Of a DNA stretch of 64,000 bases, positions 11,694 to 21,148 are shown in pieces. Source of the DNA: Stutzerimonas stutzeri (lineage in GTDB: Bacteria > Pseudomonadota > Gammaproteobacteria > Pseudomonadales > Pseudomonadaceae); assembly GCF_024448935.1 (NCBI RefSeq), contig NZ_JAMOIE010000012.1, positions 1 to 64,000 of the forward strand, in the 5' to 3' direction. The position numbers and the translations under genes were made by a program. Within the stretch, counting starts at the first letter, position 1; each line of letters opens with the position of its first letter. Under the pieces are notes generated by a model. The model saw only the letters and a list, made by a program, of their open reading frames with translations, searched no databases and had not been told where the DNA came from.

Positions 11694-12632
11694 TCAGAGC
11701 ACTGCGCCACGGGTGGCCGCAAAACCTTCTGGGGTGTCCAGATTGTAGGTGCTGACGCCTTTGACGCAGCGCTTATTGAGACCGGAAAGCACCTTGCCCG
11801 GACCGCACTCGACCAGACCGGTCACACCGTGTTCGCTTAACACAACAACAGTCTCGACCCAGCGAACCGGACTATAGAGCTGAGCCAGCAGATTGCGTCT
11901 AAGCGAGTCGAGATCCGAAACGATTGCTGCACTGACATTTTGCACCAATGGGATCTCGGGGGCCTGCCAGGCGGCGCCGGTCACGGCCGCGGCAAACCGC
12001 TCGGCTGCAGGGCGCATCAGGTCGCAATGAGAAGGCACGCTGACCGGCAGCGGCATCGCGCGCTTGGCACCCTTGGATTTACACACATCGATGGCTCGCT
12101 CGACCGCCGCAGCGTTGCCGGCAATCACGACCTGGCCTGGCGCGTTGAAGTTGACCGCACTGACGACCTCACCCTGCGCCGCCTCGCCACACGCCGCCAA
12201 AACCTCGGCATCCTCCAGACCCAAAATCGCGGCCATGCCACCGGTGCCGGCCGGAACAGCCTGCTGCATCAGCTGACCCCGCAGCTCGACCAGTTTCACC
12301 GCATCGGCAAACGGAAGGCTACCTGCTGCAACCAGCGCCGAGTACTCGCCCAGACTGTGACCCGCGACGAAGGCCGGCTTCGCACCGCCCTCAGCCAGCC
12401 ACAAACGCCACAATGCAATCGAAGCGGTCAGAATGGCCGGCTGAGTCTTGTCGGTCTGATTCAGTCGATCCTCGGGACCTTGCTGACAAAGTGCCCACAG
12501 ATCATAACCCAACACAGACGAGGCTTCGGCAAAGGTATCGATGATCAGCGATTGCCGGGCGCCATGCTCGGCCAGCATGCCCAGGGCCTGGGAGCCCTGG
12601 CCTGGAAAGACGAATGCAAGTGATGCGGACAT
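11694..12632 (-). CDS. fabD: Malonyl-CoA:ACP transacylase
   Basis: The start is set at ATG 12632 (MSASLAFVFPGQGSQALGML), giving 312 residues; the open frame runs 18 codons further upstream but lacks family similarity. The active-site Ser is S93 in GHSLGEYSALV. A GQGSQ oxyanion loop is at the N terminus, and the catalytic His lies in VPSHCDLM. It loads malonyl groups onto ACP. Confidence 0.96.
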   Translation of the reverse strand: MSASLAFVFPGQGSQALGMLAEHGARQSLIIDTFAEASSVLGYDLWALCQQGPEDRLNQTDKTQPAILTASIALWRLWLAEGGAKPAFVAGHSLGEYSALVAAGSLPFADAVKLVELRGQLMQQAVPAGTGGMAAILGLEDAEVLAACGEAAQGEVVSAVNFNAPGQVVIAGNAAAVERAIDVCKSKGAKRAMPLPVSVPSHCDLMRPAAERFAAAVTGAAWQAPEIPLVQNVSAAIVSDLDSLRRNLLAQLYSPVRWVETVVVLSEHGVTGLVECGPGKVLSGLNKRCVKGVSTYNLDTPEGFAATRGAVL

Positions 12633-12694
12633 GAAAACAGCTCTCTTGTGGTTGTTCGTCAGAAAAGAATGCGCACCAGGGCGCAACGACTTGT

Positions 12695-13765
12695 TCAGTT
12701 GGATGCCGATCCACCGGGTGCAGTCACATCACCCGGGTCGCTTGTGGACCGATCAGTCACAAGCAAGTACTCGAGACGGCTGCGCAATTGCGCCGGAAGA
12801 TTTCGCTCCACATCCTGTGCTGCACGGCGGATAGCCGACCGAAACCCCTCGCCCCCTGCGCTACCATGGCTCTTCACGACAATACCCTGGAGCCCAAGGA
12901 AGCTGGCACCGTTGTACCGGGCCGGGCGCAGGTCCGCCCGCAACTGACGCAGCAAGGGCAGAGCCAGCGCACCGACCAGGCGTGAAATCAATGAGCGACG
13001 GAAAAGCAGCTCGACACGCAGGGCTACCATATGCGCCAAACCTTCGCTGGACTTGAGCAGAATGTTGCCAACGAAACCATCACAGACCGCTACGTCAGTC
13101 TCGCCGCGGAACAGCCCGTCACCCTCGATGAAGCCTTGATAGTTGATACCGCTAGCCTGCTGCAAAAGCCCGGCCGCTGCCTTGACCTGCTGATTGCCCT
13201 TGATTGCTTCGGTACCGATATTCAGCAACGAGACGCGCGGCTGCTCGATACCAAGGCTTTGCGCTGCAACCGACCCCATGACAGCGAATTGATAGAGCTG
13301 CTCGGCCGTGCAATCCACGTTCGCGCCGAGGTCAAGCAACAGGCATGATCCCTCAAGCGTAGGAAGCGCAGTCACCATCGCCGGGCGATCCACCCCAGGC
13401 AGGGTTTTCAATACCTGCCGAGCAAGCGCCATCAGCGCACCAGTATTGCCGCCACTGACGCACGCCTGAGCCTGCCCATCACGCACCATTTCCAGGGCGA
13501 TGCGCATGGACGAGCAGGGCTTGGCACGCAACGCCTGCGCTGGACGTTCATCCATGCCGATCACCTCATCGGCATTGACAATCGACAGACGAGCGCGATC
13601 CACAGCTGGATGCCGAGCGATAATTTCTTCTAACAGGGAGGACTGGCCAACCAGGGCCAGATGAAGCGAGGGGATTTCAGCCAGACATTGGACACTGGCC
13701 GGAACAATGCAGTGGGGACCGAAGTCCCCACCCATTGCATCGATCGCTATGATCGGAGCAGACAA
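12695..13765 (-). CDS. plsX: Phosphate acyltransferase PlsX
   Basis: A 356-residue enzyme making acyl-phosphate from acyl-ACP, the first step towards phosphatidic acid by the PlsX/PlsY route. The start [15 protein letters not shown] and internal [12 protein letters not shown] and [13 protein letters not shown] motifs are diagnostic. It lies 3 bases after rpmF and 62 before fabD, so rpmF, plsX and fab genes are probably co-transcribed. Confidence 0.95.
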   Translation of the reverse strand: MSAPIIAIDAMGGDFGPHCIVPASVQCLAEIPSLHLALVGQSSLLEEIIARHPAVDRARLSIVNADEVIGMDERPAQALRAKPCSSMRIALEMVRDGQAQACVSGGNTGALMALARQVLKTLPGVDRPAMVTALPTLEGSCLLLDLGANVDCTAEQLYQFAVMGSVAAQSLGIEQPRVSLLNIGTEAIKGNQQVKAAAGLLQQASGINYQGFIEGDGLFRGETDVAVCDGFVGNILLKSSEGLAHMVALRVELLFRRSLISRLVGALALPLLRQLRADLRPARYNGASFLGLQGIVVKSHGSAGGEGFRSAIRRAAQDVERNLPAQLRSRLEYLLVTDRSTSDPGDVTAPGGSASN

Positions 13766-13768
13766 GGT

Positions 13769-13951
13769 TTACTCGTCAGCGCCCTTGTCGATCACCTTGC
13801 GACCACGGTAAAAACCTTCCGGGGAAACGTGGTGACGCAGGTGAACTTCACCGGTGCTCTTTTCCACGGACAGGGCGTTCGGCTCGAGTGCATCGTGCGA
13901 ACGACGCATGTCACGGGCGGAACGGGATTTTTTGTTCTGCTGAACAGCCAT
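13769..13951 (-). CDS. rpmF: 50S ribosomal protein L32
   Basis: A 60-residue basic protein starting at ATG 13951 ([20 protein letters not shown]); three extra upstream codons in the open frame are not conserved. There are no zinc-binding Cys pairs, so it is the C-minus form of L32. It lies 12 bases after yceD and 3 before plsX. Confidence 0.97.
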   Translation of the reverse strand: MAVQQNKKSRSARDMRRSHDALEPNALSVEKSTGEVHLRHHVSPEGFYRGRKVIDKGADE

Positions 13952-13963
13952 TGGGATCAACTC

Positions 13964-14491
13964 CTAAACGTTTGGGTCACGCTTCAACTGAGCCAGTACG
14001 CTGAACGGGTTGGACCGCGATACCTCGTCCTCATTCGGCTCGGGCTCATCAGGCCCAGCCGGCGGCTGGCAAACTTCTGGGTCATGGAGTGGAACAATCG
14101 GAAGAGCGAGCAGAAGCTCCTCTTCAACCAGCGCCAGCAGATCCAGAGGATCCTCTCCCACTTCCAGCACGTCATAACCCTTAGGCAGGTGCTGGCTGCT
14201 CGACCCTTCATTCACCACGGCATAGTCGCATTCGCTGTGAATAGGCAGAACAACCGGCTCCAGACAGCGCTGGCAAATCATCGTGACCTCAACATCCAGC
14301 GCACTGTGGATGACCACAGTGCGCTGCTCGTCGCGCCCAAAATCAAAACTGGCGCGCACCACACCCTGATCATCCTCAAGAGGATCGACGAGCCGCTTCA
14401 GCCCAGACAATTGCAGCTCGCCCTTCAGGGCAGCCGCTCGGTCAGCGAGCTTGCGCGGATCTACGTGCGGAGGTATTGGTCCTTTCAACAT
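13964..14491 (-). CDS. yceD: YceD (DUF177) protein for 23S rRNA accumulation
   Basis: A 175-residue DUF177 protein. A CQRCLEP motif sits near residue 80, but the second Cys pair of zinc-binding homologues is not obvious. YceD is linked to 23S rRNA maturation and is almost always encoded directly before rpmF, as here. The C-terminal third is acidic. Sequence upstream of its start does not contain maf, the neighbour I would expect in a pseudomonad. Confidence 0.9.
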   Translation of the reverse strand: MLKGPIPPHVDPRKLADRAAALKGELQLSGLKRLVDPLEDDQGVVRASFDFGRDEQRTVVIHSALDVEVTMICQRCLEPVVLPIHSECDYAVVNEGSSSQHLPKGYDVLEVGEDPLDLLALVEEELLLALPIVPLHDPEVCQPPAGPDEPEPNEDEVSRSNPFSVLAQLKRDPNV

Positions 14492-14589
14492 AAGCGCGGC
14501 ATTCTAAGGATGCGCCTGTCGACTGTCAAAGGAATTCAGCCGCACCATAGCGCACGGCCGACCAGCAATCGAACACCCACATAAAGGAA

Positions 14590-14905
14590 GGAATTCGGCG
14601 TGCGCGCAGGCGGCGCGTGCGGCGTCGCGGCGGTCCGCTGGCGCCCGCCATCAGCGCAGCCGCGCCGGCCGGTTCAGGCATGCCGAACGCCAGCGCCGGT
14701 ACCGCGCCCGGCGACAGAAAGTGACGCATCAGGGTTCCGTCGCGACACCGGCCGAGGTTTCATCTGCGGCCTCGGTGCCCGCCGCCGCGCTGGCTGATCC
14801 CCCGCTCAGAAAGCCGCCGGCGCCGGCGATTGCCGCGGCGGTGCGTTGTCACTCTGCGGCGATGCCTGCTCGCCGTTCGTTCGCTGCCGCTGGCCGCGGA
14901 GCGCC
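14590..14905. other. Gene-poor, very GC-rich stretch
   Basis: Between the yceD promoter region and the transposase fragment the sequence is rich in GCCGCC-type words. The short open frames on both strands are Arg/Pro/Ala-rich and none resembles a known protein. I see no tRNA, terminator or promoter that I would defend. It is probably degraded mobile DNA next to the IS21 fragment. Confidence 0.4.
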
Positions 14906-14907
14906 CA

Positions 14908-15160
14908 CTGATGGCCTTCGTGATGGTGCTGTCGTACTCGCTGAGGATCTTCCTGCGCTTCTTCCTCGATGCGCGCATGGAGGACTTCCTGCGCGGCCAC
15001 GAGGCGGCATGCACCGCTTGGAATGCGCTGCCGCGGGTGCTGCTGTATGACAACCTGAAGTCGGCGGTGCTGGAACGGCGTGGCGATACGGTCCGCTTCC
15101 ACCCGACCCTGCTGGCGTTCGCCGGGCACTACCGCTACGAGCCGCGGCCGGTGGCCCGCG
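14908..15160 (+). pseudogene. IS21 family transposase (IstA) fragment
   Basis: About 85 residues in one plus-strand frame resemble the middle of the IS21 IstA transposase core ([20 protein letters not shown], then [18 protein letters not shown], then [20 protein letters not shown]). The N-terminal HTH region, the remainder of the DDE domain, the C terminus and the istB helper gene are all missing, and the similarity stops in unrelated sequence. It is a dead remnant marking a past insertion or rearrangement next to yceD. Confidence 0.8.
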
Positions 15161-15301
15161 GCAGCCGGGCCTTGGTGGGCGACCATGCGCTGTCGCTGTA
15201 CGTAAAAAGCGGCAAACCTCGCCCTCAGTTGCCGATAGCGCAGAAGCACGCCGCTAACAAATCCTGCCGGGCCGTTGGTCCGCTGCGGTAAAGACCCAAC
15301 C

Positions 15302-15328
15302 GGCGCCCCGCATCGGCGGGGCGTCTTT
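15302..15328 (+). terminator. Orphan hairpin with T run
   Basis: GCGCCCCGC and GCGGGGC form a strong stem followed by TCTTTTT on the plus strand. No intact plus-strand gene precedes it, so it may be left over from a gene lost at the IS21 scar. It lies just past the 3' end of the minus-strand gene ending at 15338. Confidence 0.5.
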
Positions 15329-15337
15329 TTACCGGCA

Positions 15338-15718
15338 CTAGCCTGCTGCCGCCAAGCCGTCGAATACTTCCGGGGTCAAAGCCGCCTCACCTTTTTCGTC
15401 CAGACGGCGACGGTTCTCGGTTCGACCTGCCCCACCCTCAAGCATCTCCATCAGGCGCACGCCTCGATCGGTCAGTACGAAATTCTCGCCATTGCCGCCT
15501 TGCTCCTCCGGACGCGTCACCATGAACCCACCTTCGAACAGCAGGCTCTCGTAGTTTTGCGCCTCAGCCTTCAAGGAATCCATGTTGGGCATTGGCTGGC
15601 CGGCCTCTTCCGCCGCCAAGGCATGCTCGTCAGCGTACTGACGTGGCGCGAAACTCTCGTTTCCGGATTTCTGCGCTTCGCGCAGCAGGCGTAGCATCAA
15701 GTCCCAGTCGTAGGTCAT
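15338..15718 (-). CDS. Hypothetical protein, DUF2513-like
   Basis: A 126-residue soluble protein starting at ATG 15718 (MTYDWDLMLRLLREAQKSGN). The open frame extends much further upstream but only low-complexity sequence is added. The N-terminal YDWDLxxRLL and the segment NYESLLFEGGFMV followed by LTDRGVRLMEML resemble a winged-helix-like DUF2513 protein, sometimes labelled transcriptional regulator. The start is divergent from the small secreted protein at 15873. The function is unknown. Confidence 0.7.
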   Translation of the reverse strand: MTYDWDLMLRLLREAQKSGNESFAPRQYADEHALAAEEAGQPMPNMDSLKAEAQNYESLLFEGGFMVTRPEEQGGNGENFVLTDRGVRLMEMLEGGAGRTENRRRLDEKGEAALTPEVFDGLAAAG

Positions 15719-15872
15719 GTCCGTTCTCCTGTCGCGCCGCTTCGGGGAGGCGGCCATTGCTGTTCGGACCCCATCCGCCGCGGCATGGTTCGATCCGGCG
15801 CAACCGCAAAAGGCTGAACTAAAGCGCGCCACTGGCGATCCACCAGACAGGTCGTTAATGAAGGAGCGCGCC

Positions 15873-16169
15873 ATGAAACGCCTGATCATCCCTTTCACCG
15901 TCGCCCTGCTGGCCAGCCAGCCAGCGCTCGCCGACCAATGCACCACCGACGAGATCAATGCCAAGGCCAAGGCGCTCGCCGATCGAGTCAACGCCCTTAC
16001 GGAGAGCAATCCGAAGCGCGCCGCGGAGATCAATGAAGAATTGCGCGATATGGAGGTCAAGCAGACTGCCGAGCAGTTGGGCAGCGAATGCGAAGCCTAC
16101 GACAAGCGCATCAAGCATGTGGAGCAGGCGGAGAAGCAGGCCGATATCGCACCGGCCGAGAAGCGCTAG
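15873..16169 (+). CDS. Small periplasmic protein of unknown function
   Basis: A 98-residue protein with a clear Sec signal peptide (MKRLIIPFTVALLASQPALA, cleavage after ALA). The mature part is charged and helical, with two Cys residues that could form a disulfide. AAGGAG 7 bases before ATG 15873 fixes the start; an in-frame upstream ATG at 15858 overlaps this site and is rejected. It is divergent from the DUF2513-like gene. I do not recognise the family. Confidence 0.7.
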   Translation: MKRLIIPFTVALLASQPALADQCTTDEINAKAKALADRVNALTESNPKRAAEINEELRDMEVKQTAEQLGSECEAYDKRIKHVEQAEKQADIAPAEKR

Positions 16170-16215
16170 GCGTGGGAGCGAACCAGGGCAGCGATGCCGC
16201 CCCGGCTGTTGCAGA

Positions 16216-17562
16216 TCACTCTGCGGCGGGCTTTTTTCGCCGTAAAGGCGCGAGACCGTCCTGACTGACGAGCGGTGACGCCGGCGCTTCGCGTCTGGCG
16301 TTCTTTGGCCGCTTGGCTACTGGCTTGGCGGCGGCCTTGCCCTTCTTGTCCGCGGCTTTTTTCTTGTCGTCCTTTTTCTTCCTGGTGCCGGCGGCCTTGC
16401 CCGAGGCCTTTAGATTCTTCGGCCCCATGTAGCTGCCTTTCAGACCCTTGACGACGCGGTGTTCGAAGCGCTGCTTGAGGTAGCGCTCGATGCTCGACAT
16501 CAGATTCCAGTCGTTGTGGCAGACCAGCGAGATGGCCAAGCCTTCAGCCCCAGCGCGGCCGGTGCGGCCGATCCGGTGTACATATTCATCGCCCGAACGC
16601 GGCATGTCGAAGTTGATCACCAGATCCAGACCTTCGATATCGAGCCCACGCGCGGCCACATCGGTGGCCACCAGCACCTTGACCCCACCTTCCTTGACCC
16701 GGTCGATGGCCAGTTTGCGGTCCTTCTGATCCTTGTCGCCATGTAGGACGAAGGCCTTCACCCCTTCGGCCACCAACCGGCCATAGAGGCGGTCTGCCTG
16801 TACGCGGGTGTTGGTGAAAATCACGGCTTTCTTGTAGGTCTCGTTGGCCAGCAGCCAATGCACCAGCTTTTCTTTGTGCTCGGTGTTTTCGGCCGTGATG
16901 ATCTGCTGGCGCGTACCTTCGTTGAGCTCGCTGACGCGGTTGAGCTGCAGGTGCAGCGGATCACGCAACACGGCGGCGCTCATTTCCCGCAGCGCGGCGC
17001 CCCCGCTGGTAGCCGAGAACAACAGGGTCTGCTGACGCTTGGCGCATTCGCCCACCAGGCGCTGCACATCGTCGGCGAAGCCCATGTCGAGCATGCGGTC
17101 GGCTTCGTCAAGGATCAGCAATTCCACATCCTTGAGAATCAGGGTACCGGCGTTGAGATGTTCGATCATGCGGCCTGGTGTGCCGACGAGGATGTCCGGC
17201 ACCTTGCGCAGAACCGCCGCCTGGACCTTGAAATCCTCGCCGCCGGTGATCATCGCCGACTTGATAAAGGTGAACTGCGAGAAGCGTTCGACTTCCTTGA
17301 GCGTCTGCTGGGCCAGCTCACGGGTCGGAAGCAGGATCAGCGCACGCACATCGGTACGCACCACGGCATCGCCGATCAGCCGATTGAGCATCGGCAGCAC
17401 GAAGGCGGCGGTCTTGCCACTGCCGGTCTGGGCCGTCACCCGCAGATCACGTCCTTCCAGCGCGGGGGGAATAGCCGCCACCTGCACCGGGGTCGGCTCG
17501 ACGAATTTGAGTTCGGCGACCGCCTTGAGCAGGCGTTCGTGGAGGGCGAATTGGTCAAACAA
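16216..17562 (-). CDS. DEAD-box ATP-dependent RNA helicase
   Basis: About 448 residues with all helicase motifs: Q motif (FVEPTPVQVAAIP), I (AQTGSGKT), Ia (PTRELAQQ), II (DEAD), III (SAT), V (ATDVAARGLD) and VI (HRIGRTGRAG). A Lys-rich tail of about 75 residues (runs of KKDDKKKAADKKGK) probably binds RNA. I prefer the TTG at 17562 (FDQFALHERLLKAV) because GAGG lies 8 bases upstream; a TTG at 17580 or GTG at 17571 is possible. It resembles pseudomonad SrmB/RhlE-type helicases, but the exact RNA substrate cannot be told. Confidence 0.9.
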   Translation of the reverse strand: MFDQFALHERLLKAVAELKFVEPTPVQVAAIPPALEGRDLRVTAQTGSGKTAAFVLPMLNRLIGDAVVRTDVRALILLPTRELAQQTLKEVERFSQFTFIKSAMITGGEDFKVQAAVLRKVPDILVGTPGRMIEHLNAGTLILKDVELLILDEADRMLDMGFADDVQRLVGECAKRQQTLLFSATSGGAALREMSAAVLRDPLHLQLNRVSELNEGTRQQIITAENTEHKEKLVHWLLANETYKKAVIFTNTRVQADRLYGRLVAEGVKAFVLHGDKDQKDRKLAIDRVKEGGVKVLVATDVAARGLDIEGLDLVINFDMPRSGDEYVHRIGRTGRAGAEGLAISLVCHNDWNLMSSIERYLKQRFEHRVVKGLKGSYMGPKNLKASGKAAGTRKKKDDKKKAADKKGKAAAKPVAKRPKNARREAPASPLVSQDGLAPLRRKKPAAE

Positions 17563-17743
17563 GGGTGACACCTCAAGCAAGTCGAAAAAAACGTGGCATA
17601 GAGTAACCCGACCGACGCGCGCAGAGTCGTCTTTGTTCTGTGCGACGACAGGCTGACCGGCAGCTGGAACCGGACGATCAGGCCGTGAAAAACGCCATTG
17701 GCTTCGCTCGCCGTCTGGTTGGCTAGCGCGAGTCAGGCCAACG

Positions 17744-18064
17744 TCACTGAGGCTCGCAGGTCAGCTTGATGCGCAGGCGGATCACATCACGCTTGAACTT
17801 GGCGGTCATGGGCTTGCGTTCCCCTGGCTCGAGCGTGACCCGTCGGGTGCGCGGCATTTCCGGCCCGTTGCGAAACGAGGCGGTACACTCCACCGGACGG
17901 TCCCCAAGGTTCTGCAGTACCAGGCCAGCCATGTCGCGGTCGATAGTCTCGGTGCTTGCCAGCACCTCGGCGCCGTTGAGCTCCTGCTCGAGGTCCACGG
18001 GGTAGCTGACGGCAAGCGCACTCAGTGGGAATATGACGAGCGCAGCGAAGCAGAGTCTTTTCAT
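17744..18064 (-). CDS. Conserved secreted protein (often mislabelled 3-phosphoglycerate kinase)
   Basis: A 106-residue protein with a signal peptide (MKRLCFAALVIFPLSALA) and a small beta-rich mature domain with two Cys (ECTASF and LTCEPQ). Related pseudomonad proteins carry a misleading phosphoglycerate kinase label, but nothing here resembles that enzyme. It starts 66 bases from the divergent LysR gene, so the two may share regulation. The function is unknown. Confidence 0.75.
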   Translation of the reverse strand: MKRLCFAALVIFPLSALAVSYPVDLEQELNGAEVLASTETIDRDMAGLVLQNLGDRPVECTASFRNGPEMPRTRRVTLEPGERKPMTAKFKRDVIRLRIKLTCEPQ

Positions 18065-18130
18065 TTTTTATGGGGCTCCTCGAATAGGCGACCGCCAGCG
18101 TACCAGACCGACGCAACCGGAAAACAAGGA

Positions 18131-19063
18131 ATGAAAGTGCCCCGTGTGACCCTTGATCAATGGCGAACCCTGCAGGCGGTGATCGACCATGGCGGCTTCG
18201 CCCAGGCCGCTGAGATGCTGCATCGTTCGCAATCCTCGGTGAGCTATACGGTGGCGCGCATGCAAGCGCAATTAGGCGTGCCCCTGTTACGTATCGACGG
18301 CCGCAAGGCGGTACTGACCGATGCCGGTGAGGTGCTTTTGCGCCGCTCCCGGCAGCTGGTCAACCAGGCCGGGCAGCTGGAAGAGTTGGCGCACCACATG
18401 GAGCAAGGCTGGGAAGCTGAAGTGCGGCTGGTGGTCGATGCCGCCTACCCCAATGCCAAGCTGATCCGTGCGCTGACCGCGTTCATGCCGCAAAGCCGAG
18501 GTTGCCGGGTGCGGTTGCGTGAAGAAGTGCTGTCCGGTGTTGAAGAGGTGCTCAAGGACGGCACAGCGGATCTGGCGATCAGCGGTCTGGATATCACCGG
18601 CTACCTTGGTCAACAATTGGGCACTGTCGAGTTCATCGCTGTCGCGCACCCCAACCACTCGCTGCATCAGCTGCAACGCAAGCTCAGCGTCCAGGATCTG
18701 CAAAGCCAGATGCAGGTGGTGGTGCGCGACTCCGGCCAGCGTCAGCCGCGCGACAGCGGCTGGCTGGGAGCCGAACAGCGCTGGACGGTCGGCAGCCTGG
18801 CCACTTCGGTCGGCTTCGTCAGCAGCGGCCTGGGCTTTGCCTGGCTACCTCGGCACATGATTAATCGCGAACTGGCCGAAGGAGCCCTCAAGCCGCTGCC
18901 GCTGGTCCAGGGCAGCGTTCGCCGGCCGTTTTTCTATCTCTACACGAACCCCGACAAACCGCTCGGTCCGGCCACACAGATTCTCATCGACCTGATCAGC
19001 ACGTACGATGCACAAGCGCAATCGCCTGTTCAGCCGGTGAGCAACATCAAGCACGACGGCTGA
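18131..19063 (+). CDS. LysR family transcriptional regulator
   Basis: A 310-residue protein with an N-terminal winged HTH at about residues 6-62 (LDQWRTLQAVIDHGGFAQAA, then QSSVSYTVARMQAQLG) and a periplasmic-binding-like effector domain. The ATG at 18131 is the family start. It is divergent from the small secreted protein gene, the usual arrangement for a LysR target, and is followed after 64 bases by ppiA. The effector is unknown. Confidence 0.9.
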   Translation: MKVPRVTLDQWRTLQAVIDHGGFAQAAEMLHRSQSSVSYTVARMQAQLGVPLLRIDGRKAVLTDAGEVLLRRSRQLVNQAGQLEELAHHMEQGWEAEVRLVVDAAYPNAKLIRALTAFMPQSRGCRVRLREEVLSGVEEVLKDGTADLAISGLDITGYLGQQLGTVEFIAVAHPNHSLHQLQRKLSVQDLQSQMQVVVRDSGQRQPRDSGWLGAEQRWTVGSLATSVGFVSSGLGFAWLPRHMINRELAEGALKPLPLVQGSVRRPFFYLYTNPDKPLGPATQILIDLISTYDAQAQSPVQPVSNIKHDG

Positions 19064-19127
19064 AGCACCTGTGCAACCGGCCTGCATGAACGGGCTGACC
19101 CAGGCTTACCCATACCAGGAATAGACC

Positions 19128-19679
19128 ATGAAACGACTCGCACTCGCCGCCTGCTCACTGCTGCTCGCCGGCAACCTGTTCGCCGCGGAGAATCCTCACG
19201 TACTGCTGAATACCAGCATGGGCGAAATCGAAATCGAGCTGGAGGCCGAAAAGGCCCCGGTCAGCGTGAAGAACTTTCTCGAATACGTCGAAAGCGGCTT
19301 CTACGACGGCACCGTCTTCCACCGCGTGATCCCTGGTTTCATGATCCAGGGCGGCGGCTTCAACGAAGGCCTGAGCCAGAAGAAGACCCGTGAGCCGATC
19401 AAGAACGAGGCCGACAACGGCCTGCACAACGTACGTGGCACCCTCGCCATGGCGCGCACACAGAACGTCGATTCGGCGACCAGTCAGTTCTTCATCAACC
19501 ACCGTGACAATGGCTTCCTTGACCATGGCAGCCGCGACTTCGGCTATGCGGTATTCGCCAAGGTGGTGCGCGGCATGGACGTGGTCGACCAGATCGCCCA
19601 GGTGCCGACTGGCAACCGCAGCATGATGCAGAACGTACCGCTGACGCCGGTAAAGATTGTCTCAGCGAAGAAACTCTGA
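19128..19679 (+). CDS. ppiA: Periplasmic peptidyl-prolyl cis-trans isomerase (cyclophilin)
   Basis: A 183-residue protein: a signal peptide of about 20 residues ([20 protein letters not shown]) then a cyclophilin domain. The active-site segment [15 protein letters not shown] is present, with [20 protein letters not shown] further on. It speeds proline isomerisation during folding in the periplasm. It follows the LysR gene by 64 bases. Confidence 0.93.
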   Translation: MKRLALAACSLLLAGNLFAAENPHVLLNTSMGEIEIELEAEKAPVSVKNFLEYVESGFYDGTVFHRVIPGFMIQGGGFNEGLSQKKTREPIKNEADNGLHNVRGTLAMARTQNVDSATSQFFINHRDNGFLDHGSRDFGYAVFAKVVRGMDVVDQIAQVPTGNRSMMQNVPLTPVKIVSAKKL

Positions 19680-19747
19680 CCTTTCCACGTCAATCGACAG
19701 TGGGCACGGCACCCGCCGTGCACCGGCTGCTGAACAGGAGACCTGAC

Positions 19748-20161
19748 ATGAGTGAACAGAACATGCTGAACACCGCCGAAGGGGAAGCACAACTGCTTCA
19801 AGCGTTGCTGAGCGCGGAGCGCGCCGGGGCCAAGGTAGCCGGTGAAAGCCTGCAGCAGTGCAAGGAGCCAGCCCAGCAGAAGGTGCTCGAGCAGATCCGC
19901 CAGGGCGAGGTCGACAGCTGCCGGCTGGTCCTGAACTGCCTGAATCATCTGAACATCGAGCCCAACCGCGAAACCGGTGCGTTTTACGCCAAGGCCATGG
20001 CCATCGAGTCGCTGGACGAGCGCCTGACCTTCGTTGACCGCGGCCAGCAGTGGGTGATCCGCAAGCTGCGTGAGTACCTGCCCGGCTGCAACGATGATTT
20101 CATCCGCACGGAGCTGAAAAAAATGCTCAAGATTCACGAGATCAACAGCCAGGCCGCCTGA
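19748..20161 (+). CDS. Helical protein, DUF6306-like
   Basis: A 137-residue soluble, probably all-helical protein. The start ATG 19748 is chosen because CAGGAG lies 9 bases upstream; the open frame extends 16 codons further. EAQLLQALLSAERAGAKV and the C-terminal LREYLPGCNDDFIRTEL suggest a ferritin-like four-helix bundle of the DUF6306 kind, but no complete metal-binding motif is evident. It lies 68 bases after ppiA. The function is unknown. Confidence 0.7.
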   Translation: MSEQNMLNTAEGEAQLLQALLSAERAGAKVAGESLQQCKEPAQQKVLEQIRQGEVDSCRLVLNCLNHLNIEPNRETGAFYAKAMAIESLDERLTFVDRGQQWVIRKLREYLPGCNDDFIRTELKKMLKIHEINSQAA

Positions 20162-20196
20162 CTGCCTGGCTCGCCGTGCAGTGCAGCTGAGCCTGA

Positions 20197-21093
20197 TCAG
20201 TCGTCGGCGCCGTCCCAATAGCGCTGCCAGCGTGCCACCAGCTCCTTCGGCGCCTCCGAATAAATGTCCTCCCCCAGCTTGAGCGCGGCGCTCTGCAACT
20301 CGCTACGACGTTCTGCTATGGCAGTGTTGAGTCGCTCACGCAGGGTGTCGTCGCCGAACAATGCCGGCTGAGCCTGCGTCAGCTCCGTCAGCACCGCCAG
20401 GTCATGATCATCGCCCAGCTGATCCGCCAGATCCTTGAGCGAGTCGCTGCGCAGCTGCATCAGCTTCGGCCAACTCGGCGTCAGTAACCTGGTCTGGTAC
20501 CAGTGATCCTTGACCCGCTTGCGCCACTGGTGGAGCTGTTCGTCGCTGAGATCGTGCTTGGTTTTGGCCAGCTCAGCGCAACCGTCCGAGTAGGTGCGTT
20601 TGACACCGCCAGCCAGCAAGTCGAAGCCCTTGGCTTGAAGTGACCAGGTGTCGATGCAGCTTCGCGCAGCTTTCAGCTCATCGATCACTTTGCCGATGCG
20701 CGAATCGAGGTCGGCAGCGCCACTTTCGGCCTGCTTCGCCCGAGCCTGCAGGCGATGCCGGGTCTGCTTGAAATCCGCCTCGGCGAACAGGTCGGGGAAA
20801 CGCTTCGCCAGCGCATCCCAGCTTTCCAGCATGGCAGTAGCGTCACGCGACTCGGCCAAGGCGCGCCCCAGATCCCGCAAACGGTGGTTTTCTCGCTGAA
20901 ACTCGTTTCCCAGCGGCTTGCGCACCAGGCGCAGAAGCGCCCGCAGCTCCTTGAACCGTTTGCGCGCCTGATGCACGCCCTCGGCGCGGTCTTCGGGTGC
21001 AACGCTCAGCGCCTCGATGGCTTTGTCGATGCCTTGCCGGGCGACTTTTCGCACCTCGGCGGCAGGGTCTTGCGGACGCAGCTTGTAGCCCAT
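20197..21093 (-). CDS. CHAD domain protein
   Basis: A 298-residue helical protein with the conserved charged and His motifs of CHAD domains (VHQARKRFKELRALLRLVR, then SRDATAMLESWDALA, then LHQWRKRVKDHWYQTRLL, then LGDDHDLAVLTEL). CHAD domains bind inorganic polyphosphate and are often linked to CYTH triphosphatases; no CYTH gene is adjacent. It is convergent with the DUF6306-like gene and lies 55 bases downstream of yegD. Confidence 0.88.
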   Translation of the reverse strand: MGYKLRPQDPAAEVRKVARQGIDKAIEALSVAPEDRAEGVHQARKRFKELRALLRLVRKPLGNEFQRENHRLRDLGRALAESRDATAMLESWDALAKRFPDLFAEADFKQTRHRLQARAKQAESGAADLDSRIGKVIDELKAARSCIDTWSLQAKGFDLLAGGVKRTYSDGCAELAKTKHDLSDEQLHQWRKRVKDHWYQTRLLTPSWPKLMQLRSDSLKDLADQLGDDHDLAVLTELTQAQPALFGDDTLRERLNTAIAERRSELQSAALKLGEDIYSEAPKELVARWQRYWDGADD

Positions 21094-21148
21094 GACACCT
21101 CCCGTTCAGGCCCGCTGCCACACTCGCACAGCAGGCATGACGGGCGAT

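Noticed and set aside
15719-16060. N-terminal extension of the DUF2513-like protein
   Set aside because: Low-complexity Ser/Ala sequence antisense to the small secreted protein gene at 15873.
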